Part shown: one piece after another, positions 1-11,123 of the stretch
How the letters are laid out: the number at the start of each line of letters is the position of its first letter
Numbering within the stretch: position 1 is the stretch's first letter
DNA from: Schizosaccharomyces osmophilus
Lineage: Eukaryota; Ascomycota; Schizosaccharomycetes; Schizosaccharomycetales; Schizosaccharomycetaceae
Length of the DNA stretch: 64,000 nucleotides
Reading direction: 5' to 3'
Assembly (NCBI RefSeq): GCF_027921745.1
Contig: NC_079239.1
Coordinates: 275,501-339,500 of the forward strand
The notes under the pieces: generated by a model
The model's database searches: none
What the model was told of the DNA's origin: nothing
What the model saw: only the letters and a program-made list of their open reading frames with translations
Made by a program: the position numbers and the translations under genes

Positions 1-720
1 AACATGTTGGATCAACAAGGTTTGGCTGACCAGTCAATGCGAGTTAAGCGTTTATTGCCCAAAAATACTCAAGTAGTCTTATTTAGTGCTACCTTTTCGG
101 ACCAAGTAGGAGAATTTGCCAAGCATTTCGCTCCTAATGCGGACGAAATTCGTCTTAAAACCGAAGAACTTAGTGTCGATGGAATTCGGCAGTTGTATAT
201 GGATTGCCAGAGTGAACAGCACAAGTACGAAGTACTTGTAGAGCTTTATGGTCTTTTGACCATTGGCCAATCAATCATCTTTTGCAGAAAGAAAGATACC
301 GCTGAGGAGATTGCTCGTCGTATGGTCCAAGACGGACATACTGTTTCTTGTTTAACTGGTAATTTGGATGGTGCGCAGCGGGATCATATTATGGATTCTT
401 TCCGCGCTGGTACTTCTAAAGTGTTGATTACTACAAACGTTATCGCTCGTGGCATTGACGTTCTTCAAGTTAACATGGTCGTCAACTACGACATGCCCTT
501 GGATTCCGCTGGCAAGCCCGATCCCCAAACTTACCTTCACCGTATCGGTCGTACAGGTCGATTTGGCCGCGTGGGTGTCAGTATCAATTTTGTTCATGAT
601 GAAAAAAGCTGGCGAGAAATGAAGGCGATCGAGGACTATTTTGGTCGTGCCATAACACGTGTTCCTACAGATGATTATGAAGAACTTGAGAAAGTCGTTA
701 AGAATGCGCTTAAAATGTAG
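1..720 (+). CDS. dbp5: Dbp5 DEAD-box RNA helicase, C-terminal part (5' end outside window)
   Basis: The reading frame is open from base 1 and ends at a stop at 718-720, so about 239 C-terminal residues are present. The first residues follow the DEAD box, then come the SAT motif (in FSATF) and the second RecA domain with the ARGID and HRIGRTGRFGR motifs. The order and spacing match Dbp5/Rat8, the nuclear-pore-associated ATPase that remodels mRNPs during mRNA export together with Gle1. The N-terminal domain, including Walker A, lies upstream of the window. There is no intron in the visible part. The gene is convergent with the spermidine synthase gene, 222 nt away. The family assignment is very secure; Dbp5 rather than another DEAD-box protein rests on overall similarity, including the DEADNMLDQQG segment and the short C-terminus. 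Confidence 0.93.
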   Translation, partial: NMLDQQGLADQSMRVKRLLPKNTQVVLFSATFSDQVGEFAKHFAPNADEIRLKTEELSVDGIRQLYMDCQSEQHKYEVLVELYGLLTIGQSIIFCRKKDTAEEIARRMVQDGHTVSCLTGNLDGAQRDHIMDSFRAGTSKVLITTNVIARGIDVLQVNMVVNYDMPLDSAGKPDPQTYLHRIGRTGRFGRVGVSINFVHDEKSWREMKAIEDYFGRAITRVPTDDYEELEKVVKNALKM

Positions 721-942
721 ACTAGCGGGTTGTTTAGATGAAATGGTTTCTTGGACTTCAGATATTTAAATACAATAATTGGCGTGGACAAGCTTACCGT
801 TATCTAATTCACAAAAGTACCTACGTAAATTGCATATTAAAAAATGTACTAAAATACAAAAATTTCTTTTTGCTACAAAATTTAAGTAAGAAAGGAAGAA
901 AACTAAACAACATAATCTTGGAAACTTGTAAAATGACAAAAC

Positions 943-1839
943 TTAAGCGGAGAGAGACTTTTCAACAACCTCACGAGCAAAGTTGGGAAGAACGAAAGCA
1001 GCGGAATGGATATTGCTGTTGTAGTACTTGCAAAGCTTCCTTTCTTGCTCTGGAGTCCAGTTGCGAACAGGTTTGCTCAAGTCAATAACGGGATTCTTGG
1101 AAGCAACAACGAAGCCGATTTGACCAGAGGGGTAAGTAGGGATGGTTGTGTAGGCATAACGGACATTAGCGAAAGAAGCCTTGACTGCCTTTAAGACATC
1201 GCCAATAACGCCTAGGTGAAGCCAGATGCACTCAGCTTGAGTAGTGATAACACCGCCGTCACGGAGGGCATCAGAAAGGAGTTCAAAGTAGGGCTTTTGG
1301 AAGAGAGCTTCTGCAGGACCATCAGGATCGGAAGAATCGGTAATGATAGCATCAAAGGTATCTTTATAGTCTTTCAGAAATTGGAAGCCATCACCAATGT
1401 GAATCTTGACCTTGGGATCATTAAGACCTTCAGCCATCTCAGGGAGATGCTCTCTTGAAACCTTAAGGACATCCTCATCAATGTCACACAAGACGGCCTC
1501 TTCCACGCAATCGTGCTTGACGACTTCACGAAGTACACCGCCGTCACCGCCGCCAATGACAAGAACCTTTTTAGGATTGGGATGGGAATTGAGAGCTATA
1601 TGAGCAATCATCTCTTGGTAAGAAAACTCGTCACGCTCTGTGCATTGAATAGCACCGTCCAAAACCAACACGCGACCATAAGTTTCACTCTCAAAAACCA
1701 AGACATCTTGGAATTTGGATTTACCAGCATAAAGAATATTCTTAACCTGCAAGGTCATAGCTTGGCCTGGCCACATGTGGTTAATTTCGCGGAACCAGCC
1801 GTCCTTGACGAGAGGATGAGAGATTTCTTGACCGGACAT
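943..1839 (-). CDS. spe3: Spermidine synthase
   Basis: A 298-residue aminopropyltransferase that makes spermidine from putrescine and decarboxylated S-adenosylmethionine in the cytosol. The nucleotide-binding loop GGGDGG is at about residues 96-101, followed by DIDEDV and the active-site segment [11 protein letters not shown]. The frame extends 13 codons upstream, but the Met at 1839 gives [15 protein letters not shown], which matches the usual family start and the 298-residue length I recall for the S. pombe enzyme, so I chose it. There is no intron. It is convergent with dbp5 and divergent from the Oxa1 gene. I recall dbp5 and spermidine synthase as neighbours in S. pombe too, which makes this end of the window an old linkage. 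Confidence 0.95.
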   Translation of the reverse strand: MSGQEISHPLVKDGWFREINHMWPGQAMTLQVKNILYAGKSKFQDVLVFESETYGRVLVLDGAIQCTERDEFSYQEMIAHIALNSHPNPKKVLVIGGGDGGVLREVVKHDCVEEAVLCDIDEDVLKVSREHLPEMAEGLNDPKVKIHIGDGFQFLKDYKDTFDAIITDSSDPDGPAEALFQKPYFELLSDALRDGGVITTQAECIWLHLGVIGDVLKAVKASFANVRYAYTTIPTYPSGQIGFVVASKNPVIDLSKPVRNWTPEQERKLCKYYNSNIHSAAFVLPNFAREVVEKSLSA

Positions 1840-2373
1840 TTCCAACAAATTCAAAGGATCCAAAAGGGTTCTGTTCAATATACGAACTCGTAAGTACGCA
1901 ATAACTGATCAGAAAGAAAAAACAGTCCAACACCAACTGAGATCTGCGCTACATTGCGGTAGACCTCATTAGTAAATAAAAGGGAGAAGTACAGTCTAAT
2001 GGCAGGAGTGTGTAAATTTCTAGTTTAAAAAGATCATGATAATAAAATTGACATCAATTTTGTTTCGATTATCGACAGAAACCAAATTTTCGCCTTCGTT
2101 TTGAGATAGTTCCTTGAATGAAGATGGTATTTCCATAACAATGAAGAGAAGCATGATTTTTCACCTCTTTCTGTATTCTAAAGCAATTCATGGAAAACTG
2201 TTTGCCAATTTAAGCCCTCATAACAAGACTCTTGAGTTTTCATGTACTAGAATTCTCGACAGAGCAAACCGCTTGTCACCACCATCGAACAGTAGATGCA
2301 TACTTAGGCCGCGAATCCATTCTTCTCTTTTTCTTATATATTTTAAAAACAGAAATAAAATAGTAAATTAAGG
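1840..2373. other. Divergent spacer, spermidine synthase / Oxa1 gene
   Basis: A 534-nt AT-rich spacer that must hold both divergent promoters. An 85-codon frame at 2114-2371 has no recognisable similarity and looks like chance. By comparison with remembered S. pombe gene order, this spacer is also a candidate rearrangement junction. I see no repeat, tRNA or element remnant in it. Confidence 0.6.
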
Positions 2374-3626
2374 ATGTTCCTTTTTGGTCTACGATTTTTT
2401 AAGCATCATCAAGGGTATGGAAAAAACATAAGGATATTTGAGTTTGCAACTTTACTAATCGGAAAAGAATACAGACATCTAATAAAAATGTTTTCCTGAA
2501 GTTTAAATCATTACCAGTCCGGAAACAATTGCCTCAAAGGTATTTGCAACCAATTCGAGGCGTTTCCACGTCTGCAGCAGACACAGCGGTAGCAGCTACA
2601 GCTACTACAGCTAACACGGTTGGTATAAGTAATTCCTGGTGGCCGTATGCTTTTCTTCAAAATGCAGCTTACTCGATTAATATTTATGCCGGAGCACCTT
2701 GGTGGGTGTCTATCATTGCGACAACAATCGGTGTTCGTTTTGCCCTTTTGCCATTAATGCTAAAATCTTTTCGAACAAGCTCGAAACTTACAGTACTTCA
2801 GCCTGAAATGAAGAAAGAACTCGATTCCATCAAATCAGCCAAGTTAGAAAATGACCAAATGGGTCTTAACCAGCACAGTATGGCTTTAAGGGCTTTGTAT
2901 ATTAAACATGAAGTTAGTCCATTGTCTATTTTTATGCTTCCTCTTACCCAAAGTGTTGTGTTCTTTAGCTTTTTCTATGCAATTCGTCAAATGGCTCGAG
3001 TGCCTGTGGAAGGCTTCAAGGATGGTGGTATTGCCTGGTTTCAAGATTTATCGGTACCAGACCCCTATTTCATTTTACCTATGATTAACGCAGCATTCAT
3101 GTTCACAGGAATGCAACTAAATCGATCAAACACAGCATCTACTATTGGTAACTCTCCCAATTGGAGTACCTTCTTTTTTCTTTGCTGTCTTTTAAGTCCC
3201 CTTTTTACTCTTAAACTTCCTGCTGTATGTGTTATATTTAATGAGTGTTTCAGAAATTACTAACGAAAATACTAGGCTATATTCTTGTACTGGATTCCCA
3301 GCAGCATTTTCAACATTGTGCAAGGCTTCATTTTGAAAAGGCCTGCCATCCGTCAGAAACTTGGATTCGCTCCTCTTCCCCCTGCAGTAGACAAAGCCAT
3401 CTCTGGCAAAAATCTTTTACGAAATCCTTTCAAGGCAGTTCGTGACATGTACAACGGAATTAAAGATGCCCTTCGAGGAAGATATGATCAGCTTAAAGTT
3501 GATATGGAAAAACGAGCTCTAGCTACCAGACCTGTCAATGTCGTTCGACCGAATGATCATTATAGAAAGTTGAAAGAATTGAACCGAAAGCAGGTCATTG
3601 AAAAAAAGATATCCAATAAAAAATAA
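2374..3626 (+). CDS. oxa101: Mitochondrial inner-membrane insertase Oxa1
   Basis: An Oxa1/YidC-family insertase that places mitochondrially made and imported proteins into the inner membrane. The core exon runs to 3224 and joins exon 3276-3626 across a clear intron (3225-3275; GTATGT, CTAAC, TAG), giving the family segment FLYWIPSSIFNIVQGF. Hydrophobic segments follow an N-terminal Ser/Thr/Ala-rich presequence, and the C-terminal tail is basic, as expected for ribosome binding. The 5' end is not settled. The core frame has no ATG before an upstream stop at about 2439. The best solution starts at ATG 2374, with a donor GTATGG at 2415 and an AAG acceptor at 2467 after TACTAAT, giving a basic mitochondrial-type leader of about 380 residues in total. 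The conventional CAG acceptor at 2474 would break the frame. The paralogue choice (oxa101 rather than oxa102) rests on the neighbours aip1 and cyk3. Confidence 0.87.
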
Positions 3627-4037
3627 TGAGTCAACCTCCATCCAAATATTCCCCACTCTAATCGAAAATGCTTGTTGCATAGACAGACTTTCTTCCAATT
3701 CAGTCGATCTCAATTAGTCAGTTACCAGTTTCATAGAATGCTGTATTTTTGGAAAATAATATTGCCTTTTATAAACGATCATGAATTTTTGCGCTTTATT
3801 TTTAGTGATCGTTTGTTCACTAGTTGTTGCGAGCGACTTGAATTTTGGTAATTGGAGCTAATCATTAAATTTAGCTTCTATTTTATTTGTCTTAATTTTC
3901 TAGTATAAAGTTTTCTTTTACTCAATTTCCTTTTGATTGCATCGTATTCAATGACTTACCTTTCGATACTTAACCTCTCCATTACTTCTAACCCCAATCA
4001 TTCACTTGCGGTAACGATTCGTAAAAAATATTCGACA
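3627..4037. other. Spacer Oxa1 gene / aip1
   Basis: A 411-nt spacer holding the oxa101 3' end and the aip1 promoter. An ATG at 3951 is in frame with aip1 and would add 29 residues. I treat it as upstream leader because the downstream start gives the family length. Confidence 0.6.
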
Positions 4038-6134
4038 ATGCCTTCGGAATTGAGAAGCTTGTGGGCTCCTGCCCCTTCTACAAAGCTTTCGCAGTCATGT
4101 AAACTGTCTACGGATCGTAATGGCGAACGAATTGCTTATGCTGTATGCGGACATCGTTGGAAGAAGATCTAACCAATTGAATATAGACAAATAAAGCGAT
4201 CATACTTAGAAGTATATCCAATCCTGAAGAAAGCTATCAATATAATGAACATACTGCTCCCACTAGTGTTGCTAAATTCAGCCCATCCGGATTTTACGTA
4301 GCGTCTGGTGGTACGGATAGTCGAAGAGTGAAAACACTCTTCCACTTTGATTTCAAATACTTGGATGATTAACAAACTTTTTATTAGATGTTCATGGAAA
4401 TGTACGCGTCTGGGATTGTGTCGGTGAAGACAAAATCCTAAAAAACAACGTTGCAGCTATTAGCGGTAGAATAAACGATATTGATTGGGGTAAGGACGGA
4501 CTGGAAAATTATTGAGTACTAATGTTTTACTTAGATGGTGACAGTCAAAGAATCATCGCAGTTGGCGAAGGGAAAGAACGGTATGATTACAGATATATCA
4601 GAAAGACAAAATCAATTTAAGCTAATTCATTCTATCAGATACGGCCATGCTTTCACAGCAGATTCAGGAAACTCAGTTGGTGAAGTGAGTACTTTTTGTG
4701 TAGCTTAATACCTCTTCAATTAGCTAACTCATGTAGATTTTTGGTCACTCTGCCACTGTCAACAGCGTTGCTATGCGAAAGCAGCGCCCGCTTCGTGCTG
4801 CTACGGCCTCTGATGATAACTCCGTAAATTTCTTTCATGGAGTTCCCTATCGATACAATACCAGCATTCGCTGTCACGATAAATACGTTTATGATGTACG
4901 CTATGCCCCTAACGATGAAAAGTTTGCTTCTGTTGGCGCAGACGGAAAGATCTTTTTATTTGATGGAAAAACCGGTGAGCAAATTTTGGAATTTAGTGCT
5001 CACAAAGGCACTATTTTTTCTTTGTCGTGGTCACCGGATTCGAAGAAGCTTGTAACATCATCTGCCGACCGAAGTGTAAAAGTTTGGAATGCTGATGATG
5101 GCTCCTTGATTCGTGAATGGTCTTCTATGAAGGAGCAACAAGTCGGTAACGTCTGGCCTTCTGAAAACTTAATCATATCGGTTGATGTGACGGGCGTCTT
5201 GATTTATCTGAATCCTGCCAAGGACGAACCTGAACGATTCGTCCACGGACACCAGCGTTCTATCACATCGTCTTTCTTTTCTTCAGACAGCAAATCTTTG
5301 TATACAGCTTCTTATGATGGAGTGGCTTTAGTCTGGGACATCGAATCTCAAAATGGTTCTTCCATACAAGGTGTCTCCCACAGTAACCAAGTCATGGATA
5401 TGACTAGACTTGGAGATAAGGTCATCTCTGTGGGAATGGATGATACATTGCGAGCTGTAGACATCAAAGCAAATTCTTTCATTTCGGAAAGCGTATATAC
5501 CACCGGTTATCAGCCAGTGGGTGTATGTGCTGTTGGCGATTGTGTTGTCTTGTCCACCGTCTCAGACATACAAGTACTTCGTGATATGAATTGTGTTTCC
5601 ACGGCTAAAACAATCTATCAACCAAGCTGTATGGCAGCTCATCCGTCGAAGCAAGAATTCGCGGTTGGAGGAGAGGTAAGTATCTATGTTAAACTATTAT
5701 TAATTCATTAGGATTCTTGCGTGTATGTTCATTCTTTTGAAAAGGACGAACTTTGCGAGATTGCTCAATTAAAAAACCATACTTCCCCGATTACTTCAAT
5801 GGCTTATTCCCATGACGGGAAATACCTTGCCTGTGGTGATGCTTCTGGTAAAGTCGTTCTTTACGATGCTGAAACTCGACAAATCATCACTTCTCGCTGG
5901 GCTTTCCATACTGGCCGGATTTTGGGTATGTCTTGGGACTCTAACTCAACACATTTGGCAACCGCTTCTCTCGATACAAATGTTCATGTTTACTCGGTGG
6001 AACGTCCTATGAAGTATGTTGCCGTAAAAAATGCTCATGCTTTAGGTGCTACACAAGTTCACTGGTTGTCGGAGGATGAGATTTTGAGTACCGGAAGCGA
6101 TGCAGCCATCAAAACTTGGAAAATTTCCTATTAA
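4038..6134 (+). CDS. aip1: Aip1, WD-repeat actin-interacting protein (actin/cofilin disassembly)
   Basis: Seven exons give 594 residues: 4038-4142, 4187-4310, 4388-4489, 4535-4580, 4639-4684, 4737-5675, 5712-6134. All six introns have GT...AG ends. Frame continuity is exact, and the spliced text reads as continuous WD repeats, for example FSPSGFYVASG joined to DVHGNVRVWDC. The length is within a residue or so of the S. pombe Aip1 I remember. Aip1 forms two seven-bladed propellers and works with cofilin to sever and disassemble actin filaments in patches and the contractile ring. The last intron is only 36 nt. The 5' half is intron-dense and the 3' half almost intronless. The start chosen gives MPSELRSLWAPAP, the usual N-terminus. 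The next gene, cyk3, is convergent. Confidence 0.94.
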
Positions 6135-6435
6135 AGCAAACCTTCCAATGTTGATTTGAGAATTTTGGCAGCATTTTTATGAAAACTAGATTATCTTTGA
6201 ATGAAATATATATCTTATTAAAAAAAAAATAAACAATAGTTCCAAAAACACAAAAATGAGGGTACTATTGAGAAACATAAAAAATTCAATAGAATGAATG
6301 GGATCAAAACGCAAGCATAGACTTAATTAGATAAATACATTAGTTCAAAAGTAAAGAGTGAAGACAATGTAACATCCTCATAATTGTAGAGAAGGGATAA
6401 AAAAGGAAAGAATAAGTATAATCATCATAACAAAG
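6135..6435. other. Convergent 3' spacer aip1 / cyk3
   Basis: A 301-nt AT-rich spacer between two converging genes. It contains an A-rich run near 6221-6230 and presumably both polyadenylation regions. Nothing else is visible. Confidence 0.6.
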
Positions 6436-9099
6436 TTAAACACCTTTCCAAGTGGCATAAACCACCCACCTTCCAATTTTTTCAGCTAATATTAAAGCTC
6501 GGTATTCTCCAGTTTCATTAATGGCTGATGAAAGAACGGAACGGGTGATGCGATCATTTGAAAATTCTTCATGCAACCGTAGAATGCTACCGGTCGGCGT
6601 TTGAATTGCTAACTTAGTTGTAAGGATTTCTGTTTCGCTGGAAGAGTAAGCAGTGATACAAAAGTCATACTTAACTCCAGCGCGTAGTATACCGCACTGA
6701 GGAGAAGAAATATATAAATCAACATTCGGGCATTGGGGTATAGGATATCGACTTAAAAACTCAAATGCTTTGTTCTTTCCATGGTGAGCAAAAGGAATGG
6801 ATACAGCCATCGGATGAGGTACTGTCTTGGCTGGACTAGCCACTCCAGTACGGCCGGCGTATATTCGTAACACAGCTAATTTACTATTCAAAGGCATCAT
6901 TGCTTTAATTCTGACTACTCGCAAATTCTTCTTTTCCAAGAAAGTTTGAACTAAGACGTGCTTGTGAGATTTAGAAAAATCTGGTGCAGAGGGCGGTGAA
7001 CTAAAGTTATCGACCTCAGCAACACACTCAATTTCCTTTGGAGCCTCTACATCAATCTGCAAGAATTGGTAATCAGAAAGATGAAGGATGCTGGATTCAT
7101 AACTGCGAAGACGCAAACCTGAGTCGAAATATACAGATGAAACCCATGGTAAAGCCATAACAATTGGCATCGGCAAGTCCGGCATTATGAACTGCTGATC
7201 CGGATTCTCAGGAACATGTGTATATAGGCATTCATTGGGTTTCATTAAAAAATAAAAATTATTGGCAACCGAAGATTTTAAAACCTGCTGTGGATGTGTG
7301 GGGCTCGCAAAACTGGCATCCAGTAGGCGGACTTCATCATTGAATGTAACGACATTCCAAGCATGGTTCACTTTAATATCTCTAGTATAGTAAATGTCGT
7401 CTGGCGATTTGAGATATCCTTCAATGACTTCACACCATATATCCAAGCCTTGTAGCATTTCCTTTACTAGTAACGCAACTTCAAGTGGAGTTCCCTTTCC
7501 AGACAGATAGACATCTCGAGCCGAGCGAAACGATTTTCCATTTGCAGAGTGATCGACATACGAGACGTGTTCCGAGACATAAATATAAACAGCTCTCATT
7601 TGCTGTAAAGGGGATTCGATTCCTTTTACTAGATAATTTCTAACGAAATCTCTAAGATCTAGGTTTATCTTCGGGGAATTGAAAAAACGAGTCTTTTTAT
7701 CAACTGCTCCAAAATTCATTCTATGTACATCCATGCCAACTGAAAATTCTACGGGCTCACCGTCAGCCAATACGTTTCCAAGAGTGTTCTCAAGCTCTTC
7801 CAGTGGCTTATAAACAGGCATAGAAAGATTATCGAAAGTCTCCTGTCGTTTTTTGTTGAGATCCGACTGTGTATAAGTTGTTGTTCGGCGTAAATCTTCC
7901 TTGACGGAAGCCATCGTTTGCGGAGATGCTGGACGAACAGTTCTCTGGTGAACAGATGATGGTGAGGCGGTCGAAGTGGCCATGCTGGACTGGGATGGAT
8001 AAGAGCTAAATGGAATCCGTTTAGTAGATGAGCTTCGGCTTAGGATCTTTTTAAACGTTTTCTTAAAGAATCCGGAACTTTTCTTGCGGAACGATTGAGC
8101 GGTAGAAGGCCGCTGTACATCCAAGTGAGGATTCGTAAGTTGGGAAGCATTCGTTTGAGGGACCAGTGTGGAGATGGGTCTCAAAATCGGCGTCGGAGTA
8201 CTCTGAAATCTGCGATGAAAAGGACCACGGTTACTTAATGATGGTGGTGTTTCAGGCGCCAAACTGTCTGTTTGTTTTATATCGGAAATGGAAGAGGCTG
8301 GGGGTTGTAAATGCTTTACCTTTCCATGTGCTGATGGTGACGGCAATGACTTGAACATTGGATTGAAATCTTGATCAGTGTTTAAAGGCATTTGCCCGGA
8401 TACAGGGGTTGCCGAGCGGATTGTGCTTTTACCTCCCATTGCATTAAGTGACTCGAGTACATTTTCCATGGCACTCCGAATAGGGGAAGGACTTGTTCGA
8501 GTACTATCTTTTGCATTTCCGGACCGTTTTGATCGACCAGATTCCGATTCGCGACTGTGTACCGAGCTGGCTCGGCTTCTTCTAGAGAATACAGATGATG
8601 GTCGGGACAACGTCTTTAAAAAAGAGCCATGTTGCTCTTTTTTTGGACTTAAGCCACTATCTTTTCGCTTTTGAAAAAAAAGCGGACTAGTCCCTCTCAA
8701 ATTCTTGGCCGGAAGTTCAGGTCCAGAAGAAGTAAGAGGAGATCCCGAATCTTCTGCTGATATACGAGAGCTTAAGCTACTTCGCCTTGAGATAGAGCTA
8801 TTGGGTCTTGATGTGGATATATTAAGGACTTGCACAAAGTTGCTGGGAAAAATTCCTTGGGTATTTGTATTAATGTGCCTTCCGATCCACCATTTTCCAT
8901 CACCGAGGCTTTGGCACTCAATTAGTTCTCCATTTTCAAAAGATAAATCTCCTAAAATTTATTAGTACTACGATTCTGCTTGCGGACAAGGATCTGGAAA
9001 GGATTTCATGGTTCCTGTTAAATTCAACGTACCTTCGCGTTCCCCAGGCCATGCATAAAGAGCACGAACCATACAGGGAAGTTGCTTAGGAACAGACAT
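6436..9099 (-). CDS. cyk3: Cyk3, SH3 and transglutaminase-like cytokinesis protein
   Basis: Two exons (6436-8951 and 9033-9099) encode 860 residues. The 22-codon first exon begins an SH3 domain (ALYAWPG..., then, after the join, WWIGR and GIFPSNFV near residues 45-60). Splicing creates REGDLSF exactly where an SH3 RT loop needs it. Residues about 65-400 are Ser/Pro-rich and probably disordered, with a basic patch (KKTFKKILSR). A transglutaminase-like domain lies at about 471-576. Its Cys position is occupied by Thr (KGTPLEVALL, near 510), while the His (NHAWN, about 552) and Asp (LLDAS, about 567) are kept. A C-terminal beta-rich region follows. Known Cyk3 acts at the contractile ring and septum with Imp2/Cdc15-type partners, and its fold is thought to be non-enzymatic. 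The start at 9099 is fixed by the SH3 domain. Confidence 0.92.
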
Positions 9100-9850
9100 C
9101 CCTTTTGAGCTAAATAAACGCTTCCAATTCGACTTCGTTGGGTATATGTGGATAGCTTGCGGAAGCACCAAATTCCAAAGGTGTTGTTATGGTGGGATTA
9201 AGTTATATTATACTTTCTGTAGCGAGCTTGAAGATTTTATTCTTTTTCTATGGGAAAGAATTCGTAATTGAAATAGATTCTCTATTCTTGTTACATATAT
9301 AAAAGAGAAGAAGAGGCTGGCTTGTTTATGTCTCCCCCAAAAACGCTTTGCAACCAACTCTTTTTCAGGGATCGATCTAAGCGTTTAAGCAAGTGTCTTG
9401 GCTCATCAAGGTCATACCTTCAATTTTCTTATAGGAAAGGTTCGAAAGAACTGCTGTATAAATGGTGAAAAGAAGCTGTGAAATACTCGATTTTTGTTTG
9501 CTTTCTTATTCCTTACAGTGATCAAGCATAGCTTGTTTATGAGCGTCGCTTAGATAACTTTGATATCTTGCTGAGATCGGTTCTCGATGCTTAAACTTCA
9601 GTAGTAATTCTTCCTTTCCCAACTACTACCGCTTATATTCTTCAATTTGTTAGAAACACGTACTTTTAATCTAAAAAGAATTCCTTTTGTGATTCATTTA
9701 AAGTGTTAGGTGTTCTCGTTCCTTTATGGACTATTCATGAAGGTTGAAAACTGAGTTTGAATCTTCTCGCATTGCAACGGTTTACGGCTTGTGTGAAATT
9801 CTGCAAACTGCTCTATTGCTTTACTATTGAAAACTGGTTATGGACTGTCT
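9100..9850. promoter_or_regulatory. Long divergent spacer and probable leader, cyk3 / unknown gene
   Basis: A 751-nt divergent region. A TATA box (TATATAAAAG, about 9295-9304) points toward the rightward gene. If transcription starts 25-40 nt downstream, the leader is roughly 500 nt and contains upstream ATGs, including a 46-codon ORF at 9328-9468. A C-run (about 9332-9337) is present. No other gene is recognised. Confidence 0.5.
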
Positions 9851-10912
9851 ATGGATGATCTGATAGCTTCTTTTGCGGCAGGTAGCCACAGCCAAAGAGA
9901 CAACGTTTGGTCTGATATTACTCCTTTTCCTACGGCTTCAGCTACCGAGGATGTAATTTCAGAGGTTGCTGCTTCTGAAATCTATAGTTGGAAAGATAAT
10001 GCTGTTCAGTTAGATCCTTTTGATCTTGGCGATCTAACTATCCAATTGGACGATCTTTATGGTCGTCAAAACCCACCAAAAAGAATATCCCTGGCTTCCA
10101 AGAGCTATGTTGGAATCACCTCTACTTCTGATTCTGTTTTTCATAGGTTATTGCGACTAGATACTCCTCAGCATGGCCTACCCGAGCTCAGACATGGTTC
10201 TATTAATAAATTGCTTCGTGAACATATGTCCTTTTGGAGCCAAGAGAGGACAAACGTTCATCGAAAAAGTGGTGCAGTCTTCTGCTGGTCTACTTCCTAC
10301 AAGAAAGAAAAATCAAAAGACCGTATTCTTCTTAGCAGTCCACCCTCTAAGTCCTCCGGTTCAAAGTCTCCCCGAAACACTGTTTTATTGTCGCCAAATA
10401 TAACGCAGTCTCCCGTCAGAAAAAGTGAAGCTCCATCTAAGCCTTCTTTGGGTAACAAGGAATTGCTGACGAACAATCCACCGTTGTCAAAGGACCGTCA
10501 ACTAACATTGGTGCATTCGTCTTCAAAAAATGAGAATGTCCCTCTTTCTGACACTTCCTCGCCCATTTCTGATGAAAAGATGAAAACCATACAACCAAAG
10601 AACGTTGAAGTTTCTAAAGGACGCTCCGTGTTAAGTACCCCCGAGGTGGAAGCGCCGGAGCTCCAAGACAGAAATCAATCAGTTCCTGAGAATATGGAAA
10701 TGTCACCTTTAAAATCAAATCCAGCACTATTAATGAAAAATAGCACCACAAGAAAAAGCTCAGATAGAACAGATGAAAGGAATTCCATGCCTTCGACGGA
10801 ATGGGGTGATTGGATGAGTGCAAAAACCGATTCATCATCAAGAAATTTCGATAGTCGGCAGAGCGATTTATTAATTCTTTCATCTCGTAGTGGATCGGAA
10901 AGAGAAAGGTAA
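9851..10912 (+). CDS. Uncharacterised Ser-rich protein, fission-yeast specific or fast evolving
   Basis: 353 residues from the first ATG in frame (9851, MDDLIASFAAG). I do not recognise a family. The first about 130 residues look more ordered, with an acidic stretch (QLDPFDLGDLTIQLDD) and an aromatic, basic segment near residues 110-140. The rest is Ser/Thr/Pro/Lys-rich and probably disordered, with several SP and SPxK/R-type motifs (SPRN, SPVRK) that could be CDK or MAPK sites. Near the C-terminus there is a WGDWMS motif. It sits between cyk3 and the thioesterase-like gene, where S. pombe has a poorly characterised gene (SPAC9G1.07 as I recall), so it is probably the same locus. Codon use is like its neighbours. 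A GTAATT follows the penultimate codon, so a further small 3' exon cannot be excluded. The function is unknown. Confidence 0.75.
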   Translation: MDDLIASFAAGSHSQRDNVWSDITPFPTASATEDVISEVAASEIYSWKDNAVQLDPFDLGDLTIQLDDLYGRQNPPKRISLASKSYVGITSTSDSVFHRLLRLDTPQHGLPELRHGSINKLLREHMSFWSQERTNVHRKSGAVFCWSTSYKKEKSKDRILLSSPPSKSSGSKSPRNTVLLSPNITQSPVRKSEAPSKPSLGNKELLTNNPPLSKDRQLTLVHSSSKNENVPLSDTSSPISDEKMKTIQPKNVEVSKGRSVLSTPEVEAPELQDRNQSVPENMEMSPLKSNPALLMKNSTTRKSSDRTDERNSMPSTEWGDWMSAKTDSSSRNFDSRQSDLLILSSRSGSERER

Positions 10913-11123
10913 TTTGTCTAAAGACACCTCTGAGCATGCACCGTCATTAGTGTAGCTTTTCTTTTTCGAGTCATCAAGTTGACGGTGACAGTTGTAACTT
11001 TTCATATTTTATCGTGAGCTTTAGTTTAGGTTATGCTAAACTAAAAAATAATAAATAGCTACATTTGTTGTCTCTAACTTCGCTTTTAGACATTCAAAAA
11101 CACTACTCTCATGTTCTTTATTT

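Noticed and set aside
2114-2371. 85-codon ORF upstream of oxa101
   Set aside because: There is no protein-like conservation, and it does not splice in frame to the Oxa1 core.
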